Assembly (NCBI GenBank): GCA_017470535.1
Contig: JAFUYP010000015.1
Span: 1 to 45,705, forward strand
DNA length: 45,705 nt
Origin: Ruminococcus sp.
GTDB lineage: Bacteria > Bacillota > Clostridia > Oscillospirales > Ruminococcaceae
Direction: 5' to 3'
The position numbers were made by a program, and so were the translations under genes. Under the pieces are notes generated by a model, which was not told the origin of the DNA, did not search any database, and saw only the letters and a list, made by a program, of their open reading frames with translations. Positions 15,692-23,788 of this stretch are shown piece after piece. Position 1 is the first letter of the stretch. Every line of letters begins with the position of its first letter.

Positions 15692-15952
15692 ATGAAACTG
15701 AAAAAGGATTTTATCGTACATGAGGCAGGCAAGGAAACTATGCTCGTTGCAACAGGCAGCGCAAAGTTCTCCGGGATAGTAAAGGGCAACAGCACCGCCG
15801 GAGAAGTTCTTGAACTGCTCAAAACTGAGACAACGGAAGCTGAGATCGTAAAAAAGATGCATGAGAAATACGATGCTCCCGAGGGCGCTATCGAGCGTGA
15901 TGTAAAGAAGATAATCTCAGAGCTTAAAAAGATAGGGGCTATTGATGGGTAA
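15692..15952 (+). CDS. PqqD-like (RiPP recognition element) protein
   Basis: 86-aa protein with the PqqD fold pattern: an N-terminal beta region (LKKDFIVHEAGKETMLVA) followed by helical segments (STAGEVLELLKTETTEAEIV, HEKYDAPEGAIERDVKKII) ending in a small hydrophobic strand. PqqD domains bind leader peptides and present them to modifying enzymes. I start at ATG 15692 (AAAGGAAACTGAAA upstream); an upstream TTG in the same frame would add residues unlike the family. The stop overlaps the next gene by 8 bases. In known clusters such proteins work with radical SAM enzymes or lasso-peptide proteases; neither is here. Confidence 0.8.
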   Translation: MKLKKDFIVHEAGKETMLVATGSAKFSGIVKGNSTAGEVLELLKTETTEAEIVKKMHEKYDAPEGAIERDVKKIISELKKIGAIDG

Positions 15953-16382
15953 TACGACCTTTGAAGAAATCATAGCCCGTGACGGCAGACTTATCTACAC
16001 CAACAGGGGCGACAGCATGATGCCGCTGATAAAACAGGACAGAGATCTGCTCGTAATAAAACGCAAACCTAAACGCAGACTTAAAAAATATGACGTTCCG
16101 CTGTATAAACGTGACAATGGGCAGTATGTGCTTCACCGTATTTTAGAGGTCAGAAAGCACGACTATGTTATCTGCGGTGACAATCGTTGGAGCAAGGAAT
16201 ACGGCATAACCGACAGACATATCATCGGAGTGCTTACCGCCGTTATCCGCAATGGAAAAGAAATAAAAGTGACAGACTTTAAGTATAAGGTCTACGTTCA
16301 CTTGTGGTGCGATCTGTTTCCTGTGAGGGCATTTATAGTTCACGTTATCAGTAAACTGAAAAGAGTTATCAGGAGGAAGTGA
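15945..16382 (+). CDS. S24/S26 family signal-peptidase-like protein
   Basis: 145-aa serine peptidase-like protein. Residues 22-27 (GDSMMP) carry the catalytic serine S24. YVLHRIL (H64) matches the His of the ER/archaeal-type signal peptidases, which use Ser-His rather than Ser-Lys, and VICGDN (79-80) is the conserved late GDN motif. There is no N-terminal membrane anchor; the C-terminal stretch VHLWCDLFPVRAFIVHVISK is hydrophobic and followed by a basic end, so it may anchor the protein. It starts at ATG 15945, overlapping PqqD. It may cut a leader from the operon's peptide; substrate unknown. Confidence 0.82.
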   Translation: MGNTTFEEIIARDGRLIYTNRGDSMMPLIKQDRDLLVIKRKPKRRLKKYDVPLYKRDNGQYVLHRILEVRKHDYVICGDNRWSKEYGITDRHIIGVLTAVIRNGKEIKVTDFKYKVYVHLWCDLFPVRAFIVHVISKLKRVIRRK

Positions 16383-16385
16383 CTT

Positions 16386-17054
16386 ATGGAAACATCTAAA
16401 AAGAGTATTTCGCCTGTCAGATCTGTAAAGCGATTTTATAGGAAAGCATCAAGAAAGCTGACACATATATATGACGGAATATGTGACAGGCGCATCTGCG
16501 GCTGCTCTCTTGTTAAATATGTTCCCTCACTTTACAGGGAATCTATGGGTGCTACCGGAAGCCAGTCTACCTGCTATTGGGCACTGGATAAGATGTTTAA
16601 GGGTGAGCATTTTGATGAAAATGATTCCTTTATTGATGTGGGCTGTGGAAAAGGCAGAGTGCTTGCATATATGGTGAGCAAAAAATATCCTTGCTCGCTT
16701 ACAGGCATTGAGCTTAATAAGGAAGTTGCCGATTATGCGAAAAGCTGGGCAAAGAAGTACAGTGAGATCAATATTATCAACGGGAATGCCTTTGAGCTTG
16801 ACTATAATGAATATACAGTTCTCTTTATGGGCAGACCTTTTGAAACTGATATGTTCCACAAATTCATAGATGAATTGGAGCTTAAATTGAAACACTCTAT
16901 AAGGCTTTTCTACTGGTGCGATACTCAAAGCGGTGACTACCTTGAAAACAGAAAAGGCTGGGTGCGCAAGCGTCGTGAAATGATAGGTAAAAGCCACGGA
17001 CTGTATATGTATTACAATCCGCAGGGCTTTTCTCTTTGGGAATATACCCCATGA
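16386..17054 (+). CDS. class I SAM-dependent methyltransferase
   Basis: 222 aa. Motif I is explicit in SFIDVGCGKGRVLAYM (residues about 82-97), followed by GIELNKE (acidic ribose-binding residue) and NIINGNAFELDY (motif II region). The N-terminal 50 residues are basic. Starts 3 bases after the peptidase stop and its own stop overlaps the ABC transporter start (ATGA). It could methylate the peptide or a small molecule handled by the operon. The sequence gives no substrate clue, but no other obvious modifying enzyme is present, which makes it the leading candidate. Confidence 0.85.
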   Translation: METSKKSISPVRSVKRFYRKASRKLTHIYDGICDRRICGCSLVKYVPSLYRESMGATGSQSTCYWALDKMFKGEHFDENDSFIDVGCGKGRVLAYMVSKKYPCSLTGIELNKEVADYAKSWAKKYSEINIINGNAFELDYNEYTVLFMGRPFETDMFHKFIDELELKLKHSIRLFYWCDTQSGDYLENRKGWVRKRREMIGKSHGLYMYYNPQGFSLWEYTP

Positions 17055-18760
17055 AGACAGGAGCATTAAATTGGCTCTATGCCGTTCCGAAAAAGAAAAA
17101 ATGGTACATCGCCGCACTGATGCTCGTTCAAGCGCTGAACGGCGCATCGGGTGTGCTTTATGCGCTTTTGCTGCGCAATATGGTGGACAGCGCCGCATTG
17201 CATAACAGTACAGAATTTTGGATACAAGTCTTTTTGACAGTACTGCTTGTCATCGGGCAGATAACTGTCAGTGCAGTCATACGCTGGCTCAATGAATTAT
17301 CAAAATCCACCTTTGAAAACTTATTCAAAAGGCGGCTGATGAAAAATATACTGCACAAGGACTTTGCAAGCGTGAACGCAGTCCATTCGGGTGAATGGCT
17401 GAATCGGCTCACCAATGACACAGTGGTCGTGGCTGAGAGCTATGTTGACATTTTCCCCGGTCTTGCAGGAATGGTCGTCAAGCTCATAAGCGCTCTTGTC
17501 ATGATAATAGTGCTTGATGTACGCTTTGCTATGGTCATTATCCCCGGCGGTGTTGCACTTATATTCCTGACCTACGCATTCCGCAAGGTCCTCAAACGCC
17601 TGCACAAGAACGTTCAGGAGAACGACGGCAAGCTGCGTATATACTTGCAGGAAAACATTAGCAGTCTGATGATAATACGCTCATTTGCAGCTGAGGATCA
17701 GATCGAGGACGATGCAGGCAGGAAAATGCATGAGCACAAAAAGGCAAGAATGAGAAGGGTGCGTTTTTCAAATATCTGCAATATCGGCTTTAGCACCGCA
17801 ATGAACGGAATGTATCTCTTTGGTGCGGTCTACTGCGGATACGGGATACTTACCGGAGCTATCACCTTCGGAACGCTTACTGCGATAACACAGCTCATCT
17901 CGCAGATACAGTCGCCGTTTGCCAATATCACCGGCTATCTCCCGAAATTCTACGCCATGCTCGCAAGTGCTGAGCGTCTTATGGAGATAGAAAGGTTCGA
18001 GGACGACGGCGTGGAGCCTTTGCCGCTTGAAAAGGTCGATAAGTTTTACAAAAACGATCTTGACAGCTTCGGGCTTGCAGATGCGGAGTTCACCTACTAT
18101 CCTAATGTCGAGAACATCGACGCTCTGACAAAGGACGACCAGCCGATAGTGCTTGACCATATAAATGTGAATATCAAAAAGGGCGAATATGTGGCGTTCA
18201 CCGGGCACAGCGGCTGCGGTAAATCGACTGTATTAAAGCTGTTTATGAGCATATACAAGCTCGATCGGGGCGAGAGATATGTTTCATTTAAAAACGGCGA
18301 TACACAGGCGCTTGACAGCAAGTGGCACAGATTGTTTGCGTATGTTCCGCAGGGCAACCAGCTCATGTCGGGAACGATCAGAGAGGTCGTGTCCTTTGCG
18401 GACAAGTCGCAGTCGGGTGATGATGAAAGGATAAAACGTGCGCTCAGTATCGCCTGTGCAGATGATTTTGTGTATGACCTTGAAAATGGCATAGACACGC
18501 TTTTAGGTGAGCGTGGCACAGGGCTTTCTGAGGGGCAGATGCAGAGGATAGCGGTCGCAAGAGCAGTCTTTTCTGACAGTCCGGTGCTTCTGCTCGACGA
18601 GGCGACATCGGCGCTTGATGAAAATACAGAAAAGCGCCTGCTTGAAAATTTCAGACAGATGACAGACAAGACAGTGATAATCGTTACTCACCGCCCTGCG
18701 GCGCTTGATATATGTGACAGAGTATTACAATTTACTGAAAATGGGATCGAGGAAGTATGA
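17051..18760 (+). CDS. ABC exporter (fused permease and ATPase)
   Basis: 569-aa half transporter, type IV exporter fold. Six membrane segments lie in residues 1-300 and the nucleotide-binding domain in about 335-569, with Walker A GHSGCGKST (385-393), Q-loop YVPQGNQL, signature LSEGQ (492-496), Walker B VLLLDEATS (512-520) and switch H547. It has no N-terminal C39 peptidase domain, so leader removal would have to be done by the separate S24/S26 protein. I start at ATG 17051, overlapping the methyltransferase stop by 4 bases; an upstream TTG would add five residues. A polar insertion in front of the NBD (residues about 322-365) is longer than usual. Confidence 0.93.
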   Translation: MKTGALNWLYAVPKKKKWYIAALMLVQALNGASGVLYALLLRNMVDSAALHNSTEFWIQVFLTVLLVIGQITVSAVIRWLNELSKSTFENLFKRRLMKNILHKDFASVNAVHSGEWLNRLTNDTVVVAESYVDIFPGLAGMVVKLISALVMIIVLDVRFAMVIIPGGVALIFLTYAFRKVLKRLHKNVQENDGKLRIYLQENISSLMIIRSFAAEDQIEDDAGRKMHEHKKARMRRVRFSNICNIGFSTAMNGMYLFGAVYCGYGILTGAITFGTLTAITQLISQIQSPFANITGYLPKFYAMLASAERLMEIERFEDDGVEPLPLEKVDKFYKNDLDSFGLADAEFTYYPNVENIDALTKDDQPIVLDHINVNIKKGEYVAFTGHSGCGKSTVLKLFMSIYKLDRGERYVSFKNGDTQALDSKWHRLFAYVPQGNQLMSGTIREVVSFADKSQSGDDERIKRALSIACADDFVYDLENGIDTLLGERGTGLSEGQMQRIAVARAVFSDSPVLLLDEATSALDENTEKRLLENFRQMTDKTVIIVTHRPAALDICDRVLQFTENGIEEV

Positions 18761-19893
18761 ACAAACAGGAATATTTAAAAAACACAAAAGACGTTATCTA
18801 TCTCGTCTACTGCGCACTTAACGAGCGTGTTCCGGGCAGGTCAAGGCTTGAAAAAACAGATCTTGCCGGGGTGTATGATATAGCTCAGGATCATCTGCTT
18901 ACCGCTATGTGCGCTATGGCGCTCGAATCCGCCGGCATAAAGGACGACAGGTTTACCCAGGCTATGGGTAAGGCGATACGCAAAAATGCTCAGCTCGATA
19001 TTGACAGGGCGCAGATAACCAAATGTCTCGAACAGGAAAAGATCTGGTATATGCCGCTTAAAGGTGCTTTGCTCAAAGACATATACCCGAGATACGGTAT
19101 GCGGCAGATGTCGGATAATGATATACTTGTTGACAGTGGCAGAATGGAAGATGTAAAGAACATCATGCAGTCGTTAGGGTTTACTGTTGAGCATTACGGA
19201 CATGGAGCGGACGATGCTTATTTTAAACTTCCTGTAAGTAATTTTGAAATGCACCATTGTTTATTTAGCCAGACATCTCTTATACAGTTTCATAACCATT
19301 ATCAAAATGTCAAAGACAGCCTTATTAAAGACGATGACAACAACTTCGGCTATCATTTCAGCAATGAAGATTTTTATATTTATATGCTCGCACATGAGTA
19401 CAAGCACTATCAGCACGGCGGTACAGGCATACGCTCAGTAGTGGATATATATGTATATTTAAGAGAATATGCTGATACACTTGACATGGAGTATATAAAA
19501 GCCGAGTGCAGAAAGCTCGGCATAGATGAATTTGAATTGCAGAGCCGAAGCCTTGCAATGGATCTTTTTAACAAGAAAAAGCTGACTGATAAAGACAAGG
19601 AAATGCTCAGATATATCATTGACAGTGGCACTTATGGCACATTTGAGCATCATGTCAATAATAAGATGAGCAAATTCGGTTCGGGTATTGCTGCTAAGAT
19701 AAGGTATATTTTCAGCAGATTATTTGTACCTGTCAGAAAAAGTGATCCCATGTATACGGCATTTAGATTATTCTATCCATGGTTCTATGAGAAAAAATAC
19801 CGTCTGCCGCTGCTGGTGGTATACCGCTGGGGCAGAGCTTTGACGTCAAGAAGGGATCTTGCCAAATCGGAGATAAAGATACTTACAAAATGA
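18757..19893 (+). CDS. nucleotidyltransferase-fold protein (NTP_transf_5 type)
   Basis: 378-aa protein with the pattern of the uncharacterised nucleotidyltransferase family PF14907: WYMPLKGALLKDIYP, then GMRQMSDNDILV with D120 and D122 as the metal-binding pair of the polymerase-beta fold, and later LAHEYKHYQHGGTGIRSVVDIYVYL. It overlaps the ABC gene by 4 bases and ends the operon before a strong terminator. Members of this family recur in clusters with PqqD-like proteins, including lasso-peptide-type and HPr-kinase-related ones (general knowledge). It may transfer a nucleotide to a peptide, lipid or sugar; untested. Confidence 0.85.
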   Translation: MNKQEYLKNTKDVIYLVYCALNERVPGRSRLEKTDLAGVYDIAQDHLLTAMCAMALESAGIKDDRFTQAMGKAIRKNAQLDIDRAQITKCLEQEKIWYMPLKGALLKDIYPRYGMRQMSDNDILVDSGRMEDVKNIMQSLGFTVEHYGHGADDAYFKLPVSNFEMHHCLFSQTSLIQFHNHYQNVKDSLIKDDDNNFGYHFSNEDFYIYMLAHEYKHYQHGGTGIRSVVDIYVYLREYADTLDMEYIKAECRKLGIDEFELQSRSLAMDLFNKKKLTDKDKEMLRYIIDSGTYGTFEHHVNNKMSKFGSGIAAKIRYIFSRLFVPVRKSDPMYTAFRLFYPWFYEKKYRLPLLVVYRWGRALTSRRDLAKSEIKILTK

Positions 19894-19987
19894 TCATTTA
19901 TGTAAAAGATCTTATCCACATCTCTCAGCGGTCAATAAGCTGCATTACTTATGGTATTTCTTGTTTTATGTCAAATCTAACATTCAT

Positions 19988-20018
19988 GAGCAGTTGCTTA
20001 AAGCAGCTGCTCTTTTTT
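19988..20018 (+). terminator. intrinsic terminator of the PqqD/ABC operon
   Basis: GAGCAGTTGC, loop TTAAA, GCAGCTGCTC: a 10-bp stem with one G-U pair followed by TTTTTT. Confidence 0.93.
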
Positions 20019-20191
20019 GTGCATATTTGTCTGCGATTCAGACGAGCTTAGCGGAAACGTTTTCAGCCTTGCTAAGATCCACAGTTACGTTAGACAGATC
20101 CTCGGCATTCGCCGCAAGCATACTGCTGATCAGCCCTCCTGTGCGACAATGCAGTATAGATACAATATTAAGAAAAATAATTAACAAACAA

Positions 20192-20247
20192 TTAAGGCAT
20201 CGTTTGCATCGACGATCTTCAAGATCAGTCGTACAACGATGCCTTAA
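20192..20247. repeat. large inverted repeat, probable terminator of the PTS gene
   Basis: Perfect 13-base arms TTAAGGCATCGTT (20192-20204) and AACGATGCCTTAA (20235-20247), with a second nested stem (CGAC/GTCG and GATCTT/AAGATC). It sits 22 bases after the PTS stop. T-runs on either side are poor, so an ordinary terminator is likely but not certain. Confidence 0.6.
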
Positions 20248-20268
20248 CCATGATCTATTCTTTTTCAT

Positions 20269-22194
20269 TTAGCGTGTGGCGTAAGTAAATACCTCCTCAA
20301 ATCCATCACTATTCGTAAGCGTCACCACCGTGATGTCACTCAGACCTGCTTGATTTATCTTCTCACGGTCAAAGCGCATTATCTCCTGCCCTGCCGTGAC
20401 CTTGTCGCCGACAGATACTTTACACTCAAAGCCCTCGCCGTTCATCTTAACCGTGTCAATACCGACGTGGACAAGCACCTCCATGCCGTGGGACTCTATC
20501 GCTACGGCGTGCTGTGTATCGGTGACGCTTATTATCTCGCCGTCAAACGGTGCGAACGCTTTATCATCATCGGTCACTATGCCGACGCCCATTCCCATTA
20601 TGCCTGCTGCAAATGTCTCATCGGGAACTTCTTCAAGCGGTATCACTCTGCCCCTGACAGGCTGGTACACCTCCCCTGCCTCGCAGCGTATTATCACGCT
20701 TCCCGGCTTATCGTCGGTGTTTTGTGCAGGCGCAGCCGCCTGCGCTTTTAGTGCGTCAGCTACCGCCTGGACGTTTAGCCCTATGACGACCTGCAAACCA
20801 TTTGCGCCTATTTGCATGATGCCCTTAGCTCCTGCCGCCGTTATCTCGTCTTTTGAGATAAGCGACATATCAGCGACCTCGAGCCGCAGCCGTGTTATGC
20901 AGTTGTCTATGAGCGTGAGGTTTGCCCTACCGCCGAGAGCCTCTGACAGCCTTGCTATATCTACTCCTGCGACCTTTTGTGCAGCTGTTTCGGTGACGGT
21001 CTCTTCTGTGTCATCACAGCCGGGGAGCTTTATCGAGAGCTTTGTTACCATTACTCTGAACACGGCATAGAACACCACAAATGCCGCCGCACCCAAAGGA
21101 ATGATGAGCCATGTGTTCTGCGCCGCCGGCATAGACGAAGAAAACGCAAAGTCGGTCGCTCCTGCCGAGAACGCAAAGCCTGCCCTGAATCCGCACACGG
21201 CAGCCGCATATGTGAATATTCCATAAAGCAGCGAATACGCCACATAAAGCGTGGGCGCTGCAAACATGAAAGCAAACTCAAAAGGCTCAGTCACACCGCA
21301 GACAAGCGAGCAGACCGCCCCTGAGATAAGTATGCTGCGTGTGAACCTGCGCTTGTCCTTAGGGGCTGAGCGTATCATCGCAAGTGCCGCCGCAGGCACG
21401 CCGAACATCATACAAGGGAAAAAGCCTGACATATAGATACCCAGTGACCAGCTGACATCGGCAGAAGTATCTCCTGCCCAGTAATGCGTCAGGTCGCCAA
21501 GACCGATCGTGTCGAACCAGAATACATTGTTAAGCGCATGGTGCAGACCGAACGGCAGCAGCAGACGGTTGAAAAAGGCATACAGCCCTGCTCCCACTGC
21601 GCCCATACTGCTTATGGTATTTCCGAGCTTTACCAGTCCGCCGAAGATAGTCGGCCACACGAAAAACAGCACCACCGACACCGCAGTCGAAATAAGTCCT
21701 GCCACTATGACGGTCGACCTCTTACCGCTGAAAAAGCCGAGCCATTCGGGGAGGCTTGTATCCTTGAACCTGTTATAGCACCCAGCGCCTATTATGCCTG
21801 CGAGTATACCTATAAAGGGATTCTCTATCTTTGAAAAGGCAAGCATAGCAGTTTCATTGTCCGAAATGGAGGGTATGAGCTTTACGGCGTTGTCAGCGCT
21901 CAACAGCACCGTCATCATAAGCCACGACACAAGTGATGCGACAGCCGCAGTGCCGTCACGCTCCTTTGCGAGTCCGACACCTATGCCGACTGCAAAAAGC
22001 AGTGCTATATGGTCGATGACCGCACCGCCTGCCTTTACTAAAAACAATCCGATATGCGGCATGATACCGTTTATGTCACCGCCCTGCATGGAAGCCGGGC
22101 AAAGCAGATACCCCAACCCCATAAGAAGTCCGCACAGCGGCAGACTGGCAACAGGCATCATGACTGCCTTTCCAAGTCGCTGCAAGTATTTCAT
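20269..22194 (-). CDS. PTS EIICBA transporter, glucose/N-acetylglucosamine family
   Basis: 641-aa fused phosphotransferase permease that imports and phosphorylates a hexose. Order: EIIC membrane domain (residues 1 to about 375; GLHHALNNVFWFDTIGLGDL and GFFPCMMFGVPAAALA are typical of the glucose/GlcNAc group), EIIB with phospho-cysteine C432 in LIDNCITRLRL, and EIIA with H576 in VLVHVGIDTV and the partner H562. I start at ATG 22194 (GGAGATGAAATA before it), 8 codons inside the longest frame. A single-gene unit with its own promoter and a structured leader. EI and HPr are not in the window. Which sugar is carried cannot be decided by eye. Confidence 0.93.
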   Translation of the reverse strand: MKYLQRLGKAVMMPVASLPLCGLLMGLGYLLCPASMQGGDINGIMPHIGLFLVKAGGAVIDHIALLFAVGIGVGLAKERDGTAAVASLVSWLMMTVLLSADNAVKLIPSISDNETAMLAFSKIENPFIGILAGIIGAGCYNRFKDTSLPEWLGFFSGKRSTVIVAGLISTAVSVVLFFVWPTIFGGLVKLGNTISSMGAVGAGLYAFFNRLLLPFGLHHALNNVFWFDTIGLGDLTHYWAGDTSADVSWSLGIYMSGFFPCMMFGVPAAALAMIRSAPKDKRRFTRSILISGAVCSLVCGVTEPFEFAFMFAAPTLYVAYSLLYGIFTYAAAVCGFRAGFAFSAGATDFAFSSSMPAAQNTWLIIPLGAAAFVVFYAVFRVMVTKLSIKLPGCDDTEETVTETAAQKVAGVDIARLSEALGGRANLTLIDNCITRLRLEVADMSLISKDEITAAGAKGIMQIGANGLQVVIGLNVQAVADALKAQAAAPAQNTDDKPGSVIIRCEAGEVYQPVRGRVIPLEEVPDETFAAGIMGMGVGIVTDDDKAFAPFDGEIISVTDTQHAVAIESHGMEVLVHVGIDTVKMNGEGFECKVSVGDKVTAGQEIMRFDREKINQAGLSDITVVTLTNSDGFEEVFTYATR

Positions 22195-22295
22195 TATTTC
22201 ATCTCCATAAAAAGTCATATTTCTATTCTCCCGTAAGGCTGCCTTATAACAGCACCAAGCATAACGCCCCGGGAGAGTTTATCAACGCTGATTCA

Positions 22296-22324
22296 ATGAT
22301 ACCACATTTTGGGTCAGTTTTCAA
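22296..22324 (-). promoter_or_regulatory. sigma-A promoter of the PTS gene with adjacent palindrome
   Basis: Minus-strand TTGAAA (22319-22324), 17-base spacer, TATCAT (22296-22301). Near the start site lies the imperfect palindrome ATCAACGCTGAT (22281-22292). The leader can form a hairpin between TCTCCCG and CGGGAGA; an operator or antiterminator site is possible. Confidence 0.75.
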
Positions 22325-22364
22325 GTGTTTTGACATTTTAATGTGAAGATAAAGCATAAACCTA

Positions 22365-22401
22365 TCCCCCTGCCGCCGCATGGTATACGACCGCAGGGGG
22401 A
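22365..22401 (-). terminator. hairpin downstream of the alpha/beta hydrolase
   Basis: Perfect 9-base arms TCCCCCTGC (22365-22373) and GCAGGGGGA (22393-22401) right after the hydrolase stop. The minus-strand T-run is poor (ATAGGTTTATG), so termination may be partial and feed the PTS gene. Confidence 0.6.
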
Positions 22402-22406
22402 GTATA

Positions 22407-23591
22407 TTATTTTGCACTCACCGACACTATCCATTTGCAGATAGTGTCAAGAGCGAGCTTGCCGTTGCCGACGTTGCAGTGGTTCTGTGCGTCCTCCTTG
22501 GCGGTGAAAAGGCGGAAGGTCAGGCTCTTTGTATTGGTGAGCATATCTATCTCCCTGTCAACAAGATGATAGTCGATAAAGTGATCCTCACTTGCACCGA
22601 GGATGAGCATATCCTGCTTTATACGCTTTGCAACAGGGGCAAGGTCATAGAGCTTTAGCTTTCTTGCGTAGTCGTAAGCGTCACGGGCTTCATAGGCAAA
22701 ACAGCCGTGCTTTAAGCCCCAGTCGATGACAGGTTCTTTTTTTGCCTTTTTGCCGAAGATGAAATTTATAGCCCTTCTTGCGCCGAGCGCCATAAGAACG
22801 TGAAATGCCTTTTGGATAGCAGGCTTTTGCATACCGACTATTACGTCCTGAAAGCAGGGGAACACCGACCACGCAACTACCTTTGTGATACGCTTATCAA
22901 ATGCCGCCGCTCTGGGCGCTAAGTATCCGCCGAGAGAGATGCCGACTATGCACACATCATCAAGCCCGAAATGGTCAAGCACCGCCTTGACCGGCTGCTC
23001 CCACTTATGGGTAAAGTGCATACCCTGTACCCTCATAACACCGCCCTGCCCGGGGCCTTCAAACATATACACCTCAAAGCCCTGCTCCTGCAAATAGAGG
23101 AGGGAGAACAAAAACTCCTCAAAATAGCTGTCGTTGCCGCCGTGGAGAAGTATCGTGCCCTTGCTTTTGCCAAAGGGTTTGACGTGCATGACCGGGAGCT
23201 TCACGTTTTTGAACGGCACCTCTGTCAGCTCTATCCTTGCATTTTCGCCCTCGAAATAATCTGCGTAGTATTCGTAGAACAGCTTTGTTGCAAGCTCGTA
23301 ATATTTTCGCTTGTCCGGGTCGCCGTCGTACATAAAAAACTCGCTCATTCGGTAGTAGGCGATAGCATTGCCGGTGCGCTGCTCACGCATGGCAGTGTCG
23401 CCTAACTTTATAAGCTCACGCTTCCAGTCGGCGCTGGTTTTTATCTTTGAGGCTATGGGCTTTACGTCTTCAAGTCTGCCGCCGTCCCAGTTTATCACAC
23501 GGTTGAGCTGATAGTCAAAATTACGCTCCTTATTCAGTTTATAGACCCCACGCTTTAATTCTACGGGGCGTGTTACATCGTATTTTTTCAT
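22407..23591 (-). CDS. alpha/beta hydrolase (FrsA/dipeptidyl-peptidase-like)
   Basis: 394-aa serine hydrolase. The oxyanion HGG lies at 150-152 (TILLHGGNDS), the nucleophile S219 in VGISLGGYLAP, the acid D336 in LGASEDHF and the base H371 in DAQNHCNVG: a complete catalytic triad. The N-terminal 115 residues form a helical cap-like domain. No signal peptide, so cytoplasmic. Start chosen at ATG 23591 (GGAGA seven bases upstream); an ATG two codons earlier is too close to that site. It is the last gene of the operon with the ATC-hydrolase and methyltransferase genes. Substrate unknown; probably an ester or amide. Confidence 0.88.
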   Translation of the reverse strand: MKKYDVTRPVELKRGVYKLNKERNFDYQLNRVINWDGGRLEDVKPIASKIKTSADWKRELIKLGDTAMREQRTGNAIAYYRMSEFFMYDGDPDKRKYYELATKLFYEYYADYFEGENARIELTEVPFKNVKLPVMHVKPFGKSKGTILLHGGNDSYFEEFLFSLLYLQEQGFEVYMFEGPGQGGVMRVQGMHFTHKWEQPVKAVLDHFGLDDVCIVGISLGGYLAPRAAAFDKRITKVVAWSVFPCFQDVIVGMQKPAIQKAFHVLMALGARRAINFIFGKKAKKEPVIDWGLKHGCFAYEARDAYDYARKLKLYDLAPVAKRIKQDMLILGASEDHFIDYHLVDREIDMLTNTKSLTFRLFTAKEDAQNHCNVGNGKLALDTICKWIVSVSAK

Positions 23592-23659
23592 TATCATTCT
23601 CCATTTCTGTCACCTTACGGTGTGTATATCCGTCCGTTTACGCCTGCTGCTATCCCTCG

Positions 23660-23782
23660 TCAGTATATGTCCTTCGGGAGAAATCTCAGCACCAGCTTAG
23701 GCGGTGCAAGGTACGGCAGGATAAGCACCAGTACTGTCATAAGTACGCTGACCCCGAGCGAGCGTTTTACTGTTCGTTTCAT
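23660..23782 (-). CDS. 40-aa single-span membrane peptide
   Basis: A small frame between the methyltransferase and the hydrolase, ATG 23782 to TGA 23660, starting 6 bases after the methyltransferase stop (AAGGTGAA upstream as binding site). It has a basic start (MKRTVKRS), one membrane helix (residues about 9-25, VSVLMTVLVLILPYLAPP) and a short basic tail. Its position in the 207-base gap of an otherwise tight operon, proper start signal and clean topology make it a likely real gene that automatic callers would miss. Function unknown; it could anchor an enzyme of the operon at the membrane. Confidence 0.65.
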   Translation of the reverse strand: MKRTVKRSLGVSVLMTVLVLILPYLAPPKLVLRFLPKDIY

Positions 23783-23788
23783 TTCACC

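Larger units (their letters stand above)
19894..20268. other. 375-base intergenic region between peptide operon and PTS gene
   Basis: Contains the operon terminator (19988-20018), a large inverted repeat (20192-20247) and a 27-codon minus-strand frame (20038-20121). That frame starts ATG CTT GCG, is preceded by AGGAGGG, and has gene-like codon use, but it matches nothing I know. I treat it as a possible gene remnant rather than a gene. Confidence 0.5.

Noticed and set aside
15692..19893. Lasso peptide cluster
   Set aside because: The PqqD-like and nucleotidyltransferase parts fit, but the transglutaminase-like B2 protease and the asparagine-synthetase-like cyclase are both absent.
20038..20268. 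76-codon minus-strand frame starting within the PTS stop
   Set aside because: The first two-thirds read through the large inverted repeat and encode Arg/Cys-rich nonsense; only the last 27 codons look gene-like and are noted separately.
21014..22210. Several long plus-strand frames opposite the PTS gene
   Set aside because: They are antisense shadows of a well-supported gene, favoured by its GC-rich codon pattern.
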